From UBA1858 sp965262455 (GTDB lineage: Bacteria; Pseudomonadota; Gammaproteobacteria; UBA4575), in NCBI GenBank assembly GCA_965262455.1, contig CBDHFH010000007.1, positions 62,001 through 126,000 of the forward strand: DNA of 64,000 nt, given 5' to 3'. A program made the position numbers and the translations under genes. Under the pieces are notes generated by a model. The model had not been told where the DNA came from and made no database searches. It saw only the letters and a list, made by a program, of their open reading frames with translations. Shown here piece after piece: positions 43,935 through 52,670 of this stretch. Each line of letters begins with the position of its first letter. The first letter of the stretch is position 1.

Positions 43935-44951
43935 TTACAACCGGGCGATAATATTATCTGCAAACTCCATAGTTTTTGCTGAGCCACCTAAATCGACCGT
44001 CAATCCTTCTCCACTTCTTAATTGCGCATCTAGTGCTTCGCGTAAACTAGTCGCTTTAGCATGTTCTTCTACATGGTCTAGCATTAGTGCTGCAGCCAGC
44101 ATTAAGGCCGTTGGGTTAGCTATCTTTTTACCCGCGATGTCTGGTGCCGAACCGTGTACTGCCTCAAAGATAGAGGCATCTTTACCGATATTTGCTGAGG
44201 GCGCTAACCCTAATCCACCGACTAAGCCTGCAATTTCATCAGAAAGAATATCACCAAACATATTGGTCGTGATCAACACATCAAACTGGTTTGGGTTTAA
44301 CACTAACTGCATGGCGCAGTTATCCACGATGCGTTCTTCAACCTCTATCTGGCCTTCATATTTTTTGCCTAACTCAGTGGCTGTTTCAAGAAAAAGACCG
44401 GTTAACTTTTTCAAAATATTGGCTTTATGCACAATGGTGACTTTCTTACGCTTATTTTTAATTGCCCAGTTAAATGCAAATTCAGCAAAACGTGTACAGC
44501 CATAACGTGTGATAATGCCGGATGCTTCAGCTACAGCTTTAGGATCATCTTTAATTGGAATGTAGTGTTCTACACCGACATATAAGCCTTCTAAGTTTTC
44601 ACGAATTAATACCAGGTCAACATTTTCGAAGCGTCCACCTAACAAAAAGCTACGTGCAGGACGAACATTAGCAAATAATTCAAACTCTTCACGTAGTCGG
44701 ACATTAATCGATCTAAAGCCACTTCCAACCGGAGTGGTTAGTGGTCCTTTAAGTGCCAGCTTGGTAGTACGAATACTGTCTAGTGTCGGTTGAGGTAGTG
44801 GATCACCACATGCTTCTTCCGCTGCCACACCAGCGAGTTGTTGGTCCCACTCAAACGACGCACCTAATGCATCCAGTACTTTGAGCGTTGCCTTGACTAT
44901 TTCTGGGCCAATACCATCGCCCGGTATTAACGTGGCAGGTATTTTTTCCAT
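43935..44951 (-). CDS. NAD-dependent isocitrate dehydrogenase
   Basis: 338-residue beta-decarboxylating dehydrogenase. The substrate loop SINVRLREEFELFANVRP is that of NAD-type isocitrate dehydrogenases rather than isopropylmalate enzymes. Other marks are IPGDGIGPEI at the start, RENLEGLYVG, the metal aspartates in NMFGDILSDEIAGL and the cofactor segment HGSAPDIAGKKIANPTA. It converts isocitrate to 2-oxoglutarate. A homoisocitrate or isopropylmalate role is less likely given the substrate loop. Confidence 0.88.
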   Translation of the reverse strand: MEKIPATLIPGDGIGPEIVKATLKVLDALGASFEWDQQLAGVAAEEACGDPLPQPTLDSIRTTKLALKGPLTTPVGSGFRSINVRLREEFELFANVRPARSFLLGGRFENVDLVLIRENLEGLYVGVEHYIPIKDDPKAVAEASGIITRYGCTRFAEFAFNWAIKNKRKKVTIVHKANILKKLTGLFLETATELGKKYEGQIEVEERIVDNCAMQLVLNPNQFDVLITTNMFGDILSDEIAGLVGGLGLAPSANIGKDASIFEAVHGSAPDIAGKKIANPTALMLAAALMLDHVEEHAKATSLREALDAQLRSGEGLTVDLGGSAKTMEFADNIIARL

Positions 44952-45042
44952 GTCATGCGTCCTTATATGCTGATATCAATGTGATGAAAAATTGCTCGCT
45001 AGAAACAATTTCTATGAGTCACCATTATCTCTTTTATCACAC

Positions 45043-45065
45043 GTCATGAAAACATTTTTCATGAC
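45043..45065. promoter_or_regulatory. Perfect 10-bp inverted repeat upstream of isocitrate dehydrogenase
   Basis: GTCATGAAAA-cat-TTTTCATGAC, about 90 bases before the icd start on the minus strand. A second repeat TGCAGA-ataa-TCTGCA follows at 45094-45109. They could be operators of icd or weak terminators of the small RHH gene; no regulator is assigned. Confidence 0.35.
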
Positions 45066-45184
45066 CAATATGGCGCAGTGGTTAAATTCTACTTGCAGAA
45101 TAATCTGCATATTCTCGAAATGAGCATCAAACAAGCACAACACTAGTGCATATGATTGTCATCTAAGAGGAAGGTGTGATAATG

Positions 45185-45355
45185 CTAATCAGCATGTTGT
45201 TTAATAAAGTCACGTATGAAGCGACGTATTTCTCTGGCAGCACTTGTATCCAGGTCATCACACAATGAAACAAATTCATCACGCTCTTTTTTATTGATAC
45301 GAATGACTAGCTGACTGTCTTTACTTTTGTTTTTATTCTTATTTTTGTCGCTCAT
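45185..45355 (-). CDS. Short ribbon-helix-helix DNA-binding protein
   Basis: 56-residue frame from ATG 45355, read on the minus strand: a basic Lys/Asn leader, then SQLVIRINKKERDEFVSLCD and a helix AAREIRRFIRDFIKQHAD. The strand-helix-helix plan (beta strand LVIRI, then two amphipathic helices separated by a short turn) matches RHH/CopG-type dimeric repressors. A 14-bp perfect palindrome lies 27 bases upstream, suggesting autoregulation. Ribosome site is weak. There is no toxin gene beside it. Confidence 0.7.
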   Translation of the reverse strand: MSDKNKNKNKSKDSQLVIRINKKERDEFVSLCDDLDTSAAREIRRFIRDFIKQHAD

Positions 45356-45382
45356 GGCAGCGGGTTTGGATATAAGATATAC

Positions 45383-45396
45383 AATGTATATACATT
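45383..45396. promoter_or_regulatory. Palindrome AATGTATATACATT, candidate RHH operator
   Basis: Perfect 14-bp palindrome directly upstream of the short RHH gene, within a repeat of ATATACA (45378-45395). Position fits autoregulation by the RHH product; this is inference. Confidence 0.45.
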
Positions 45397-45496
45397 ATCG
45401 TCCTGTTTAGAATTCACGTCAATGCGATAGTGTATAAACCATGACCATCATACACCTAAATGATTAATGCATTGTAATATTTCCTGATTTAAGCAC

Positions 45497-45524
45497 AAAA
45501 AAAAGGCGCATTATCAATGCGCCT
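45497..45524 (-). terminator. Minus-strand Rho-independent terminator
   Basis: Stem GGCGCAT / ATGCGCC with a five-base loop. On the minus strand it is followed by eight T. It would end transcripts coming from rimO, 350 bases upstream, or from an RNA gene within that gap. Confidence 0.85.
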
Positions 45525-45872
45525 AGTACAGGGAAATGGAAAACCACATAGGTTATTCCGAATTACATACAACAAATCATAAACAAGTATAATGTTATGC
45601 TGTATTCGCTACATTGGGATGAAAATCAATTGAAGTCTTGATGACAAAATATAGAACTAGCTTTAACTAATTGGCGCACAGGGCCAAAGTGCGCCAAATC
45701 AGTATTGGTGAACTTCGTTCGCTTGGAAGTTCGCACATCGATGATCGATGTCTCGTTGCATTTAAGCATGCACAAAGTATCAGTCTTAAATTTAGTAATG
45801 ATTTAGGTTTTTTGAAATTTACGTGAAAAATTTATTAACTAGTTATTAAATGTTAATAATATATTTTGTTTA
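45525..45872. other. Hairpin-rich gap between rimO and the minus-strand terminator
   Basis: 348 bases without a gene. Between 45671 and 45775 are four consecutive inverted repeats: TTGGCGCAC/GTGCGCCAA (45671-45697), GAACTTC/GAAGTTC (45710-45732), ACATCGAT/ATCGATGT (45735-45751) and TGCAT/ATGCA (about 45758-45774). With the terminator 150 bases on, this could be a structured 3' UTR or a small RNA. No known RNA family is recognised. Confidence 0.35.
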
Positions 45873-47198
45873 CTATTTAGTTGATCCGATTAAATCATAT
45901 TCATTTGCCTGTTCAATTTCTACTGGCGCAATCTCACCAACAGTTAAGGCCCTATTACTGTAAATCTGAACGACGCCATCAATGTCTGGCGCATCCGCAT
46001 AACTTCGCCCAATAGCGACCTCTTCATTTATCTCATCAATCAATACATCTAACGTATGGCCCACTTTTTCTTCCAGTTTATCTTCACTGATTTCTTGTTG
46101 AAGTTGCATTAAGCGGTGCCAACGATATTCTTTAGTGTCTTCATCAACGTGTCCAGCTAATTGATTTGCTTGCGCACCTTCAACAGCCGAATACTTGAAG
46201 CATCCCACTCTATCAAGGCGCGCCTCACGCAAGAAATCCAACAGCTGTTGAAAATCATTTTCCGTTTCACCAGGAAATCCGACGATGAAGGTACTTCTAA
46301 TTGCAATTTCAGGACACAGTGCACGCCAGCGTTGAATATGTTCAATGGTGCGTTCACTGCATGCGGGACGCCGCATTCTTTTTAATACATCATAACTTGC
46401 ATGTTGAAACGGCACATCAATATAAGGCAGGATTTTGCCTTCAGCCATGAGCGGAATAATTTGCTCTACATGTGGATAAGGATAAACATAATGCAGCCGT
46501 ATCCATATACCTAACTCACCTAAGGCTTGGCACAAATCTAACAAGGTATTGTTATACACATTGCCGCGCCATAGTTGCGACTCATGTTTTATATCTAACC
46601 CGTATGCACTTGTGTCTTGTGAAATGACTAATAATTCTCTTACCCCGGCATCTGCTAATTGTTGTGCCTCTTGCATAACATCATACAAAGCTCGACTTTT
46701 TAATTTGCCGCGCATTGAAGGAATAATGCAAAACGAGCATTTATGGTTACAGCCCTCTGAAATTTTTATATAGGCGTAATGCTTAGGTGTCAGCTTTATC
46801 CCTTGTGGAGGCATCAATTCGATAAATGGATCATATACAATAGGCACCGACTCATGCACTGCATGCATGACAGACTCAACATCTTGCGGCCCCGAAATGC
46901 TTAATACTTCTTTCGGTATGGCTGCAAGATCTTCTTCGTTCACACCCATACAGCCCGTCACTATCACTTTACCATTGGCAGTCAATGCCTCACTAATCGC
47001 TTCGAGGGATTCCTGTTTTGCACTATCAATAAATCCACATGTATTAACAATGACGGCATCTGCACCTTGGTAGTCACTTGAGATCTGATACCCCTCGCTG
47101 CGCAATTGCGTAATGATGCGCTCGGAATCAACCAAGGCTTTTGGACAGCCCAGGCTGACCATTCCAATGGCGGGCGATTTATTATTTTCTTCAGACAT
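45873..47198 (-). CDS. rimO: Ribosomal protein S12 methylthiotransferase
   Basis: 441-residue radical-SAM methylthiotransferase: N-terminal UPF0004 domain with cluster cysteines (GCPKAL, NTCGFID, VTGCMG), radical-SAM motif CNHKCSFC near residue 150, and a C-terminal TRAM domain. It adds a methylthio group to an aspartate of ribosomal protein S12. The start GMVSLGCPKALVDSE distinguishes RimO from MiaB. Confidence 0.96.
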   Translation of the reverse strand: MSEENNKSPAIGMVSLGCPKALVDSERIITQLRSEGYQISSDYQGADAVIVNTCGFIDSAKQESLEAISEALTANGKVIVTGCMGVNEEDLAAIPKEVLSISGPQDVESVMHAVHESVPIVYDPFIELMPPQGIKLTPKHYAYIKISEGCNHKCSFCIIPSMRGKLKSRALYDVMQEAQQLADAGVRELLVISQDTSAYGLDIKHESQLWRGNVYNNTLLDLCQALGELGIWIRLHYVYPYPHVEQIIPLMAEGKILPYIDVPFQHASYDVLKRMRRPACSERTIEHIQRWRALCPEIAIRSTFIVGFPGETENDFQQLLDFLREARLDRVGCFKYSAVEGAQANQLAGHVDEDTKEYRWHRLMQLQQEISEDKLEEKVGHTLDVLIDEINEEVAIGRSYADAPDIDGVVQIYSNRALTVGEIAPVEIEQANEYDLIGSTK

Positions 47199-47286
47199 AG
47201 ACTATCGATTACGGGTAGTGCTTATTAATACTTATATATAGTAGGCTGTTTAACTAAATTAAGACCTCAATAAATTCCAATCCATT

Positions 47287-48642
47287 ATGGGTCAACTATT
47301 TTTTTCTGCGGCACACAAATCATCTGGTAAAACCATCGTTAGTACTGGCATCTGCGCTGCGTTACGTGCGCAATGTAAAACCATACAGCCTTTTAAGAAA
47401 GGCCCGGATTATATAGATCCTATGTGGTTAGGCACAGCGGCACAACGAAGTTGTTATAACTTGGATTTTTGGACGCAATCAAATCAAGAAATACTTGAGC
47501 TATTTTACGCTAAAAGCGCTAACGCTGATATCTCCATAATTGAGGCAAATAAAGGCCTTTATGACGGCTTGGATTTAGATGGTAGCAATAGTAATGCCGC
47601 GCTGGCTAAATTATTGAAATCACCCGTAGTATTAGTACTTGATTGTCGCGGCACAATCCGCGGCATCGCACCCTTATTACTTGGCTATCAATCATTTGAT
47701 CGCGAGGTGAATATTCAAGGTGTGATATTAAATTTTGTTGGTGGTCAACGCCATGAAAGCAAACTGCGTCAAGTGATACAGCAATATACTGATCTTGACG
47801 TATTTGGCGCTATTCAGCGCAATGCAGCATTAACATTAAATGAGAGACACTTAGGTTTAACGCCAAGCAATGAGCATGATCATGCACAGCAGCACACTGA
47901 CTCACTCGGAGAAATCATTGCACAACAAGTTGACCTAGAGGCATTACTCGCTGTTGCAAGCGAAGTTCCTGAATCACTCATCACGGCAAATAAACCCAGC
48001 AAGTGTTACCAGTTACGCATTGGGTATGCAAAAGATAGCGCCTTTGGCTTTTATTACCCTGACGACTTGGAAAGATTCCAACAATTAGGTGCGACCATGG
48101 TGCCGTTTGACACCCTGCAAGACACTCAACTTCCCGATGTCGATGCTATTTTTATTGGCGGCGGATTCCCGGAAAAATACATGCAAGAGTTAACTCTCAA
48201 TAAGTCCATGCGCCAACATATCTACCAGGCACTTAGCAATGGATTGCCTGCATATGCCGAATGTGGCGGACTGATGTATTTATGTAATCGCATTCAATAC
48301 CAGAACGACACATCTGAAATGGTTGGATTAATTGATGCCGACTGCATCATGACATCCTCACCCAAAGGTCGTGGCTATATTCAATTTAAAGAAAACACTA
48401 ATGCCTTCTGGCCAAGCAGCCCTTCGTCATCGATTAATGCACACGAATTTCATTATTCTCACTTGGTCGATTTAGCCCCTGACACATCATTAGTATTCGA
48501 TGTGACACGTGGCGAGGGTATTTTAGATAAACAAGATGGTATACATATACACAACACGCTCGCATGCTATGCTCATCAACGCAATAGCACTCATAATCCA
48601 TGGATTGAACAATTTTTAAATTTTGTTGAATCCTGTCAATAA
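47287..48642 (+). CDS. DsrN-like siroheme amidase (CobB/CbiA a,c-diamide synthase family)
   Basis: 451-residue glutamine amidotransferase: an N-terminal ATPase domain with the P-loop SAAHKSSGKTIVS and KKGPDYIDPMWL, and a C-terminal class I-like glutaminase domain with the nucleophile in YAECGGLMYL and a closing HEFHYSHL segment. The family amidates cobyrinate (CobB/CbiA) or siroheme (DsrN). No other cobalamin genes are near, and the next gene is a DsrR-like protein, so DsrN is the better label: siroheme amide for dissimilatory sulfite reductase. A stand-alone CbiA for cobinamide salvage is the alternative. Confidence 0.75.
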   Translation: MGQLFFSAAHKSSGKTIVSTGICAALRAQCKTIQPFKKGPDYIDPMWLGTAAQRSCYNLDFWTQSNQEILELFYAKSANADISIIEANKGLYDGLDLDGSNSNAALAKLLKSPVVLVLDCRGTIRGIAPLLLGYQSFDREVNIQGVILNFVGGQRHESKLRQVIQQYTDLDVFGAIQRNAALTLNERHLGLTPSNEHDHAQQHTDSLGEIIAQQVDLEALLAVASEVPESLITANKPSKCYQLRIGYAKDSAFGFYYPDDLERFQQLGATMVPFDTLQDTQLPDVDAIFIGGGFPEKYMQELTLNKSMRQHIYQALSNGLPAYAECGGLMYLCNRIQYQNDTSEMVGLIDADCIMTSSPKGRGYIQFKENTNAFWPSSPSSSINAHEFHYSHLVDLAPDTSLVFDVTRGEGILDKQDGIHIHNTLACYAHQRNSTHNPWIEQFLNFVESCQ

Positions 48643-48696
48643 GCTATGCAGAACACAGGTATAATACGATTAAATAAACTGATTTAACTAACTATT

Positions 48697-49032
48697 ATGG
48701 AAGACGTATCAATTACTGAAACGGCAGCAGAAATTATCAAAAAAGCAGCGCTTGAATCACAAACAGACAACCTGCCTCTACGTGTAGCTGTCACCAAGAA
48801 AGATGATGGCAGTTTTCATTACGGCATGGGCTTTGACGATGTGGGTAATGCCGAGAGTGAAGACAAATTATTTCACTCCAATGGTGTCGATATTGTCGTG
48901 GCCGAAACCAGTATCGAGCTACTGAAAGGCACCGTGATAGATTACATTGAACTTGAGCCCAAACAGTTTCATTTTGTTTTTCTAAATCCGAACGACCCAA
49001 ACTATGTGCCCAGCGATTCTGATAGTGAATAA
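48697..49032 (+). CDS. DsrR-like A-type protein without cluster cysteines
   Basis: 111-residue protein of the IscA/HesB fold (ITETAAEIIKKAAL ... GMGFDDV ... KGTVIDYIELEPKQFHFVFLNPND). It has no cysteine at all, so the three cysteines of A-type carriers are missing. This is the mark of DsrR, which follows dsrN in sulfur oxidisers such as Allochromatium and affects dsr expression without binding a cluster. A perfect -10 box (TATAAT, 48660-48665) lies 31 bases upstream, though no good -35 is seen. Confidence 0.8.
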   Translation: MEDVSITETAAEIIKKAALESQTDNLPLRVAVTKKDDGSFHYGMGFDDVGNAESEDKLFHSNGVDIVVAETSIELLKGTVIDYIELEPKQFHFVFLNPNDPNYVPSDSDSE

Positions 49033-49065
49033 GTAAACGCTGTCGCGATACAGCCAATAGACTTA

Positions 49066-50625
49066 ATGCGTGCATTAGTAGAGAAACTAACCCATAAAAT
49101 TAACCTGCCGGTAGCAGGCATGTTACTCGGCGTCGGTATATGTTGTATCAGTATGCTTTCGCCATTTCTGCCGACATTATTGTTAGTGTTAGGATTGTGC
49201 ATTATAGGTTTAACGTTTTGGCATATTTGGGGAAGTTATATTGTCCCCGCGAATCATGTAAAGCAATGGACACAAATGATTCGTGCAGGCAACCTGACAG
49301 CGCAGTTCTCGCATAAACCAATTGGCGACTACAGCAATATTTATCAGGACTTGCAGTTTATTGGCGAGATGCTGCAATCATTATCATCTGATGCCGAACA
49401 GCAAGTGCAACGACATACTCATTACATTGCACAAAAAACACAATCCTTATCAATACTGTACGAGGTTGCCAACAGTATTAATTTATCACGTGACGTGAAT
49501 TCATTGCTGAGTCAGTTTTTATTTAACATGACCGAGTTAGTCGATGCTCAAGCGGCCGTCGCACATATCGTTAACGAGGATGATGAAGTTGAGTTGTTAA
49601 CACATATTAATTGCAACAAAGAGTTAATTGCCGAGCATGGCAAGCGTTTTTTGTTAAATCATGCCGACAAACTCAAGCAAGGCAAATCCGGTATTTTAAA
49701 TATCGAGTTACTTAAATGTGACGAACACTTTCGCCAAGAATATTTTAATGGCCAAGCGATTTATATATTAATAGTTCCCTTGCAATACCAACAACACTTG
49801 CTAGGCGCCTATAGCTTCTATGTATTAAAAAATACTCTGGATGACTTTGAAGACTTCGAAGAATTGTTTACAAGTATTGGTCGCCATCTGGGCGCAGCAA
49901 TCGAAAAATCCCACTTGGACAAGGAAACCACTTCTTTATCCATTATGCGTGAGCGTACTCATATCGCTAACGAATTACATGACTCATTGGCGCAAACCTT
50001 AACGAGTATTCGCTTTCAAGTGCGGGTGCTTGATGAAACTTTGCATCAGGGCAACGATGCACAAACCTGGGCGGAGATGGAAAAAATCGAAGCATCCATT
50101 AATGAGGCACATACCGAAATCAGAGAGCTGATTGCGCACTTCCGGTCGCCAACTGTACTGGTCAGTTTAATTGCATCAGTCGAGCAAACTATTGATCGCT
50201 TTCATCAAGTGAATGATGATATTCATGTTTTTTTCCAAAATGAGTGGCCTGAAGTTGATTTCCCAGCGGAAACAGAATTTCATATATTACGTATTATTCA
50301 GGAGTCGCTAACTAATATCCGCAAACACAGTGATGCGAATAATGTCCGAATAATGATGTCGATGACCGCACCGAGACATTATATGGTGCTGATTGAAGAT
50401 GATGGTGTCGGGTTTTCTAAACCGCAGAAAAGTATTCATTCCGGAGAACACATTGGCCTGTCCATCATGCAAGACCGCGCCAAACGATTTGGTGGAGAAT
50501 TGACAGTCGAAAGCGAACCTGGGGAAGGCACTCGTATTATTCTAGAATTCAGCGATAATGGCATAATAAACTCAACTACAGACCCAATAGACAATGAGCT
50601 CGAATTTACGCGTACTAATCATTGA
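49066..50625 (+). CDS. NarX/DegS-type sensor histidine kinase with GAF domain
   Basis: 519 residues: two adjacent N-terminal membrane helices (about 15-60) with almost no periplasmic loop, a linker helix, a GAF domain (about 130-280), HisKA_3 with phospho-acceptor in HIANELHDSLAQTL, and a C-terminal HATPase with IRKHSDANN and DDGVGF. It lacks the large periplasmic nitrate-binding domain of NarX, so the signal is probably cytoplasmic, through GAF. It overlaps its response regulator by 32 bases. Confidence 0.92.
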   Translation: MRALVEKLTHKINLPVAGMLLGVGICCISMLSPFLPTLLLVLGLCIIGLTFWHIWGSYIVPANHVKQWTQMIRAGNLTAQFSHKPIGDYSNIYQDLQFIGEMLQSLSSDAEQQVQRHTHYIAQKTQSLSILYEVANSINLSRDVNSLLSQFLFNMTELVDAQAAVAHIVNEDDEVELLTHINCNKELIAEHGKRFLLNHADKLKQGKSGILNIELLKCDEHFRQEYFNGQAIYILIVPLQYQQHLLGAYSFYVLKNTLDDFEDFEELFTSIGRHLGAAIEKSHLDKETTSLSIMRERTHIANELHDSLAQTLTSIRFQVRVLDETLHQGNDAQTWAEMEKIEASINEAHTEIRELIAHFRSPTVLVSLIASVEQTIDRFHQVNDDIHVFFQNEWPEVDFPAETEFHILRIIQESLTNIRKHSDANNVRIMMSMTAPRHYMVLIEDDGVGFSKPQKSIHSGEHIGLSIMQDRAKRFGGELTVESEPGEGTRIILEFSDNGIINSTTDPIDNELEFTRTNH

Positions 50626-51259
50626 TGATCACACCTTGTTTAGAGATGGGCTACAAGGCTTACTGGAACGACATAATATCGATGTGGTCGGTTCATTAGG
50701 CGATGGTCACGAAGGCATCCGCCTCGCCCAGGAACTCACACCCGACATTGTGTTATTAGATATGCGTATGCCAAATATTTCTGGTCTAGAAGTATTGAAG
50801 CAATTGCAACAAACCACTTTTGACTCTCCGATTGCTATGTTGACCACCAGCAACGATGAACGTGACTTAGTTGAAGCATTGCGCAATGGCGCCAAAGGTT
50901 ACTTATTAAAAGATATGGAGCCCGATGATGTGGTGGCTGCACTGCGTGAGATTGTCAAAGGTGAAACAGTCGTCGCACCTAATTTAACGCAAATACTTGC
51001 TCGCGTGGTCAAAGGCGAACCTATTTTAGAAACTGAACCCAGCCCTATTGATGATTTAACTCCACGTGAAGCAGAAATTCTCAGCCTGCTTGCCGAGGGG
51101 CAAAGCAATAAAGTCATCGCAAGAAATCTGGGCATATCAGATGGCACAGTCAAGCTGCACGTCAAAGCCATTTTAAGAAAACTGAATATTCACTCGCGGG
51201 TAGAAGCAGCTGTCATCGCTGTTGAGCATGGCCTGCGCGCCAAAAAAAAATCTTTGTAA
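50594..51259 (+). CDS. NarL/FixJ-family response regulator
   Basis: 221 residues: a receiver domain with phospho-acceptor D56 (VLLDMRMP) and lysine in GYLLKDM, and a C-terminal LuxR-type helix-turn-helix (LTPREAEILSLLAEGQSNK ... SDGTVKLHVKAILRKL). It is the partner of the overlapping histidine kinase. Targets are unknown; position after the dsrN/dsrR-like genes suggests sulfur metabolism. Confidence 0.95.
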   Translation: MSSNLRVLIIDDHTLFRDGLQGLLERHNIDVVGSLGDGHEGIRLAQELTPDIVLLDMRMPNISGLEVLKQLQQTTFDSPIAMLTTSNDERDLVEALRNGAKGYLLKDMEPDDVVAALREIVKGETVVAPNLTQILARVVKGEPILETEPSPIDDLTPREAEILSLLAEGQSNKVIARNLGISDGTVKLHVKAILRKLNIHSRVEAAVIAVEHGLRAKKKSL

Positions 51260-51268
51260 GCAATATCC

Positions 51269-51712
51269 ATGAAAACCTATGATCAGCTTGTGGCGGAAGC
51301 CGCCAGCCATATCACTGAAATCATGCCATGGGATTTAGCTGACACACTGGCACAATCGACGCCACTGTTAGTTGATGTACGCGAACCCGATGAGTTCAAC
51401 GCCATGCGAATTAATCAATCGCATAATATCCCGCGCGGCATCCTCGAATCAGCAGCAGAGACAGGCTATGATGAAACCCATGCTGAGTTATGCACCTCAC
51501 GCAATAAACCCATTGTAGTAATCTGTCGTTCAGGTAAACGCAGCTGCCTAGCGGCTTATACTCTTTATCAACTTGGCTTCAAACAGGTTGCTTCGCTGAA
51601 AACAGGTTTACGTGGCTGGAATGATTTCGAGCAACCCATGCTTGACGAACATAACAATGAAGTCGATGGTGATGCAGCAGAAGAATTCCTCAGGCCCAAA
51701 TTGGGAGGCTAA
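51269..51712 (+). CDS. Single-domain rhodanese-like protein
   Basis: 147 residues with one rhodanese domain (about 25-130). The catalytic persulfide cysteine is C86 in VVICRSGKRS, and the substrate loop VDVREPDEF is present. It starts ten bases after the response regulator. Cytoplasmic. Sulfur transfer linked to the dsrN/dsrR-like genes is likely but unproven. Confidence 0.92.
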   Translation: MKTYDQLVAEAASHITEIMPWDLADTLAQSTPLLVDVREPDEFNAMRINQSHNIPRGILESAAETGYDETHAELCTSRNKPIVVICRSGKRSCLAAYTLYQLGFKQVASLKTGLRGWNDFEQPMLDEHNNEVDGDAAEEFLRPKLGG

Positions 51713-51778
51713 TGGGCGACACACATGTTAATCCTGTACAAGTGATCGTAATTTTTTTGTTATTTTCAACTAACAAGA

Positions 51779-51802
51779 TTATTCTAAACATGTATAGAAT
51801 AA
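51779..51802. promoter_or_regulatory. Inverted repeat TTATTCTA/TAGAATAA
   Basis: Perfect 8-bp arms with an 8-base spacer, 17 bases before the small membrane protein gene and 66 bases after the rhodanese gene. It has no adjacent T tract on the plus strand, so an operator is more likely than a terminator. Confidence 0.35.
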
Positions 51803-51819
51803 CCCATTAATACTTATCC

Positions 51820-51987
51820 ATGAGACCTTGGCAACGCAATCGATTCGCTCTAGTCGCTGTTATCTTTGCAGCGATCATTACTATGAATATTCCCAGTCTT
51901 GAAGTTGGGCAAATCGCATCATTGATCGCACTTTATGCATTGCTGTTTTTTCTTTACGTGAAATTTTTCAATCGCTACCAAAAATAA
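51820..51987 (+). CDS. Possible 55-residue membrane protein
   Basis: ATG 51820 opens a frame of 55 residues with a basic start (MRPWQRNRF), two hydrophobic helices (about 10-24 and 31-50) and a basic end (FFNRYQK). The charge pattern is that of a small inner-membrane hairpin protein. No clear ribosome site is seen and no family is recognised. Confidence 0.5.
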   Translation: MRPWQRNRFALVAVIFAAIITMNIPSLEVGQIASLIALYALLFFLYVKFFNRYQK

Positions 51988-52184
51988 CGCAATACTATTT
52001 GTTTGTTATTTTAATCAGAAACGGCACTTGTCATATGCGCAGCATACAGTTGCTTTATTCAAGGTCAATGTTTTCGAAATGAAAAATTTAATTCATTAAT
52101 CACTGACGACCTTGAAAGACTGTAATGAGAAACTGTTACGAGAAATCGTAACGAATGATCAGCTTAAGCGCATGCCATCACTGC

Positions 52185-52529
52185 TTAGTCATAATGCTTA
52201 TGATACTTGCGCCTAGTGCCTGCCCGCTGAGTTATTACTCCTTTCACGACAGCCGGTCCCTCTACCTCGATTGTGTCGTAGCCTTCATTAATAGGCTTTA
52301 AATAATATTTTTCATCCAGCTTGATGAACTGGCGAAAAATATATTCTCCATCAAGTTCTGCAATAACGTACTTTTCATGCTCCGCATTCGCAGAGGGATC
52401 AATGATAATTATGCAGCCATCTTTAAATTCGGGCTCCATGCTATCGCCCAACACCCGCAGCGCAAATGGCTCATCGCTGGCACAACCGCCGCCGCTGTCT
52501 AGTTGGGTTAGTTCAGAAATATCTGCCAT
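52185..52529 (-). CDS. Short S24/LexA-like peptidase-fold protein without DNA-binding domain
   Basis: 114 residues that correspond only to the C-terminal S24 domain of LexA/UmuD-type proteins. The serine is present as S30 in LGDSMEPEFKDG, but the catalytic lysine expected in the next strand reads as Phe-Arg-Gln (GEYIFRQF), and there is no N-terminal helix-turn-helix. It may be an inactive or adapted self-cleavage fold; a role in DNA-damage control cannot be shown from sequence. Confidence 0.75.
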   Translation of the reverse strand: MADISELTQLDSGGGCASDEPFALRVLGDSMEPEFKDGCIIIIDPSANAEHEKYVIAELDGEYIFRQFIKLDEKYYLKPINEGYDTIEVEGPAVVKGVITQRAGTRRKYHKHYD

Positions 52530-52670
52530 GATTAAGTTAAGTTTTACAAAACATACTAGCTTGAGATAAACAACTACAAGTCAGCGAGGTGTGTATGCGA
52601 GTCCCTAGCACATGCGCATTGTCAGTTATCGTTTAACAAAGTCTCAGTATAAATCTTAGTGTTATTAAGA

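Noticed and set aside
44952..45872. tRNA or other known RNA gene in the large gap
   Set aside because: No T-loop or acceptor-stem pattern is found; the hairpins do not match any RNA family I know.
47287..48642. Part of a cobalamin synthesis operon
   Set aside because: No other cob/cbi gene is present; the neighbour is a DsrR-like protein, so DsrN is preferred.
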